Assembly (NCBI GenBank): GCA_900554455.1
Contig: USHT01000001.1
Span: 1 to 46,212, forward strand
Length of the DNA: 46,212 nucleotides
DNA from: an uncultured Collinsella sp.
GTDB taxonomy: Bacteria > Actinomycetota > Coriobacteriia > Coriobacteriales > Coriobacteriaceae
Direction: 5' to 3'
In this document: positions 44,890-46,212 of the stretch, one piece after another
Layout of the letters: each line of letters begins with the position of its first letter
Position numbering within the stretch: the stretch's first letter is position 1
Translations under genes and position numbers: made by a program
The notes under the pieces: model-generated
Databases searched by the model: none
The model's input: only the letters and a program-made list of their open reading frames with translations
What the model was told of the DNA's origin: nothing

Positions 44890-45711
44890 ATGCCCTACCT
44901 GCTTTCTTGTGACATTCATACCCATACGATGTTCTCTGCGCATGCATATTCGACCATTGAGGAGAATGTGTACTGGGCGGCAGAGCGTGGTCTGCAGGTG
45001 CTCGGATCTGCCGACCATTTGAGCTCTATGGTTACGGCTTGCCCCAATGACCTGCGCAGTTACCAGTTCTTTATCAACCAGGATATCTGGCCGCGCATTT
45101 GGAGCGGCGTGCTGGTGCTGCGTGGTGCCGAGGCCGATATCGTTTCGCTGGACGGAAGCCTGTTTGGCGAGGACACTCCTGTCACGCTCGATATTGCCGG
45201 CGATTCGTACAGCCGTCAGCATTCGCTGTTCGATTTGGTTACGCGTAATTTGGATTATTTGGTTGCGAGCGTGCATAATCCGCAGATTGCTGAAGGCGCG
45301 ACGCTGGCCCAGACGACCGAGATGTATATCAATGCCCTGGAGCACCCCAAGGTGTTCATGCTGGGTCACACGGGGCGTTCGGGCGTGCCGTTCGATATCG
45401 ACGAGGTGCTGTTGGCGGCTAAGGCCAAGCACAAGATTATCGAGATCAACAACCATAGTCTTGAACACGGTGTCGACACTGAGCATTGGGTCGTATGCCG
45501 CAAGATCGCCGAGCGCTGCGCCGAGCTGGGCGTGGGCATTGGCGTTTCGACCGATGCGCACATTGGCATGGCAATTGGTAAGCTCGATTACGCTCGCAAG
45601 ATGCTCGACGAGATTCACTTCCCTCTGGATTTGATCGTGACGCGCGACCGCGAGACGCTGCTGCGCGAGATGGCGGCAGCCGGCGTGTGCGATCTGCGCA
45701 ATGGGATGTAG
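44890..45711 (+). CDS. PHP-domain phosphoesterase (YcdX-like)
   Basis: A 273-residue metal-dependent phosphoesterase. CDIHTHTMFSAHAYS supplies the first HxH pair. VLGSADH, MLGHTGRSGVPFD, EINNHSLEHG and GIGVSTDAHIGMAIG supply the remaining histidines and aspartates of the trinuclear PHP site. PHP proteins of this size act on phosphorylated sugars or nucleotides; the substrate is unknown. AAGGAGA lies before the ATG. Monocistronic, with a terminator after it. Confidence 0.9.
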   Translation: MPYLLSCDIHTHTMFSAHAYSTIEENVYWAAERGLQVLGSADHLSSMVTACPNDLRSYQFFINQDIWPRIWSGVLVLRGAEADIVSLDGSLFGEDTPVTLDIAGDSYSRQHSLFDLVTRNLDYLVASVHNPQIAEGATLAQTTEMYINALEHPKVFMLGHTGRSGVPFDIDEVLLAAKAKHKIIEINNHSLEHGVDTEHWVVCRKIAERCAELGVGIGVSTDAHIGMAIGKLDYARKMLDEIHFPLDLIVTRDRETLLREMAAAGVCDLRNGM

Positions 45712-45731
45712 CGGAGTTTATAAACCAAGCG

Positions 45732-45763
45732 AAGGGGGCGGCCCAGACGGGTCGCCCCCTTTC
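45732..45763. terminator. terminator between the convergent PHP and methylase genes
   Basis: AAGGGGGCG (45732-45740) pairs with CGCCCCCTT (45753-45761), extended by CCC/GGG around a short loop. A T-rich tail lies on the plus side. Confidence 0.85.
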
Positions 45764-45789
45764 TTGTCCCAAAAATCTACTGAGGTTGG

Positions 45790-46212
45790 TTAGCGGCGTT
45801 CGAGGACCGCTACGGTTTCGGTGTGGTCGGTGTGAGGGAACATGTCGACGGGCGTGATCTTGAGCAGGCGATAGCCTTCGTCGAGGAGCTGATGCAGGTC
45901 GCGCTCTTGAGTCACGGGGTTGCAGCTGATATAGGTGATGCGGCGCGGCTTAAGCGCGCAGGCAGCTTCGAGGAACTCGGGCGTGGAGCCGGCGCGCGGC
46001 GGGTCGATGGAAAGAACGTCGACGCGTTCGTTGTTGTCGGCGGCATCCAGGATGTAATCGGTGGCGTCGTCGGCCATAAACCAAGCGCTGCGGGTGAGGC
46101 CGTTGAGCTCGGCATTGCGGCGTGCGTCGGCAATGCCCGCCGGGTTGCGCTCCACGCCGAGCAGCATAATGCCGATACCCTTGTTTTGGGCATCTTTAGC
46201 TGCGCAAAGACC
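45790..46212 (-). CDS. TrmA/RlmD-family rRNA (uracil-C5)-methyltransferase, 5' end beyond window
   Basis: The last 140 residues of a SAM-dependent RNA m5U methyltransferase; the N-terminus lies right of the window. Visible motifs are VERNPAGIADARRNAELNGL (SAM-binding strand), DVLSIDPPRAG (Asp-Pro-Pro-Arg) and ITYISCNPVTQERDL with the nucleophilic cysteine. The C-terminus PVDMFPHTDHTETVAVLERR is family-typical. The catalytic residues are intact. Whether it methylates U1939 (RlmD) or U54 (TrmA-like) needs the missing N-terminus. Confidence 0.92.
   Translation of the reverse strand, partial: GLCAAKDAQNKGIGIMLLGVERNPAGIADARRNAELNGLTRSAWFMADDATDYILDAADNNERVDVLSIDPPRAGSTPEFLEAACALKPRRITYISCNPVTQERDLHQLLDEGYRLLKITPVDMFPHTDHTETVAVLERR

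Overview
The window looks like a chromosomal segment of a Coriobacteriia actinobacterium, most likely Collinsella (C. aerofaciens or a close relative). The 16S gene carries the Collinsella-type V1 and V2 sequence as I recall it. Codon use is moderately GC-rich, and the order rpmH-rnpA-yidD-yidC-khpB-rsmG-parA-parB is the classic origin-proximal cluster. These assignments come from reading the sequence; no database search was run.

Layout. 1-853 (-) is the incomplete 3' part of a GHKL ATPase gene. 854-1198 is a gene-free stretch with repeated TGTTGAAAACT-type sites, a candidate oriC or part of it, ending in the rpmH promoter. 1199-6238 (+) is the origin cluster. Three perfect parS sites lie between rsmG and parA, and a small YtxH-like membrane protein gene overlaps the end of parB. 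6436-7488 (-) is rlmN. 7574-11427 (+) is ddl plus an exonuclease-DinG helicase. 11424-13350 (-) is a pair of overlapping WYL regulators. 13549-16959 (+) is a strange M28-like membrane protein with a very large disordered insertion, followed by a small membrane protein. 17026-20456 (-) is a thioester/SpaA-repeat LPXTG adhesin broken by one -1 frameshift.

20754-31224 mixes housekeeping genes (tRNA-Gly, purB, a TSCPD protein with a Tat lipoprotein, a two-component system, purC, an M29 aminopeptidase, tRNA-Lys) with unusual repeats. Downstream of both tRNA genes lie hairpin-rich cassettes of about 180-190 bp that end in a second copy of the tRNA 3' end. A third, truncated copy of the cassette start lies beyond a low-GC traX-like gene. 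31581-36725 is a complete 16S-23S-5S operon with no tRNA in the spacer. After it come a tail-anchored hypothetical (-), an Hsp20 chaperone, a WalJ-like beta-lactamase-fold hydrolase (-), tilS-hpt-ftsH, an aminotransferase, a PHP phosphoesterase, and a truncated TrmA/RlmD-type rRNA methylase (-) at the right edge.

How the genes work together. The left cluster links ribosome and RNase P assembly, membrane insertion and chromosome segregation. tilS-hpt-ftsH is a conserved tRNA modification, purine salvage and proteolysis group. The rRNA operon and most genes run left to right, as expected for a right replichore starting near the left edge. No CRISPR array, complete prophage, insertion sequence or known defence system was found. 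The strongest leads for something undescribed are the tRNA 3'-end cassettes, the split and active-site-degenerate M28 protein, the palindrome-flanked parAB block, and the ParB-coupled YtxH-like protein.
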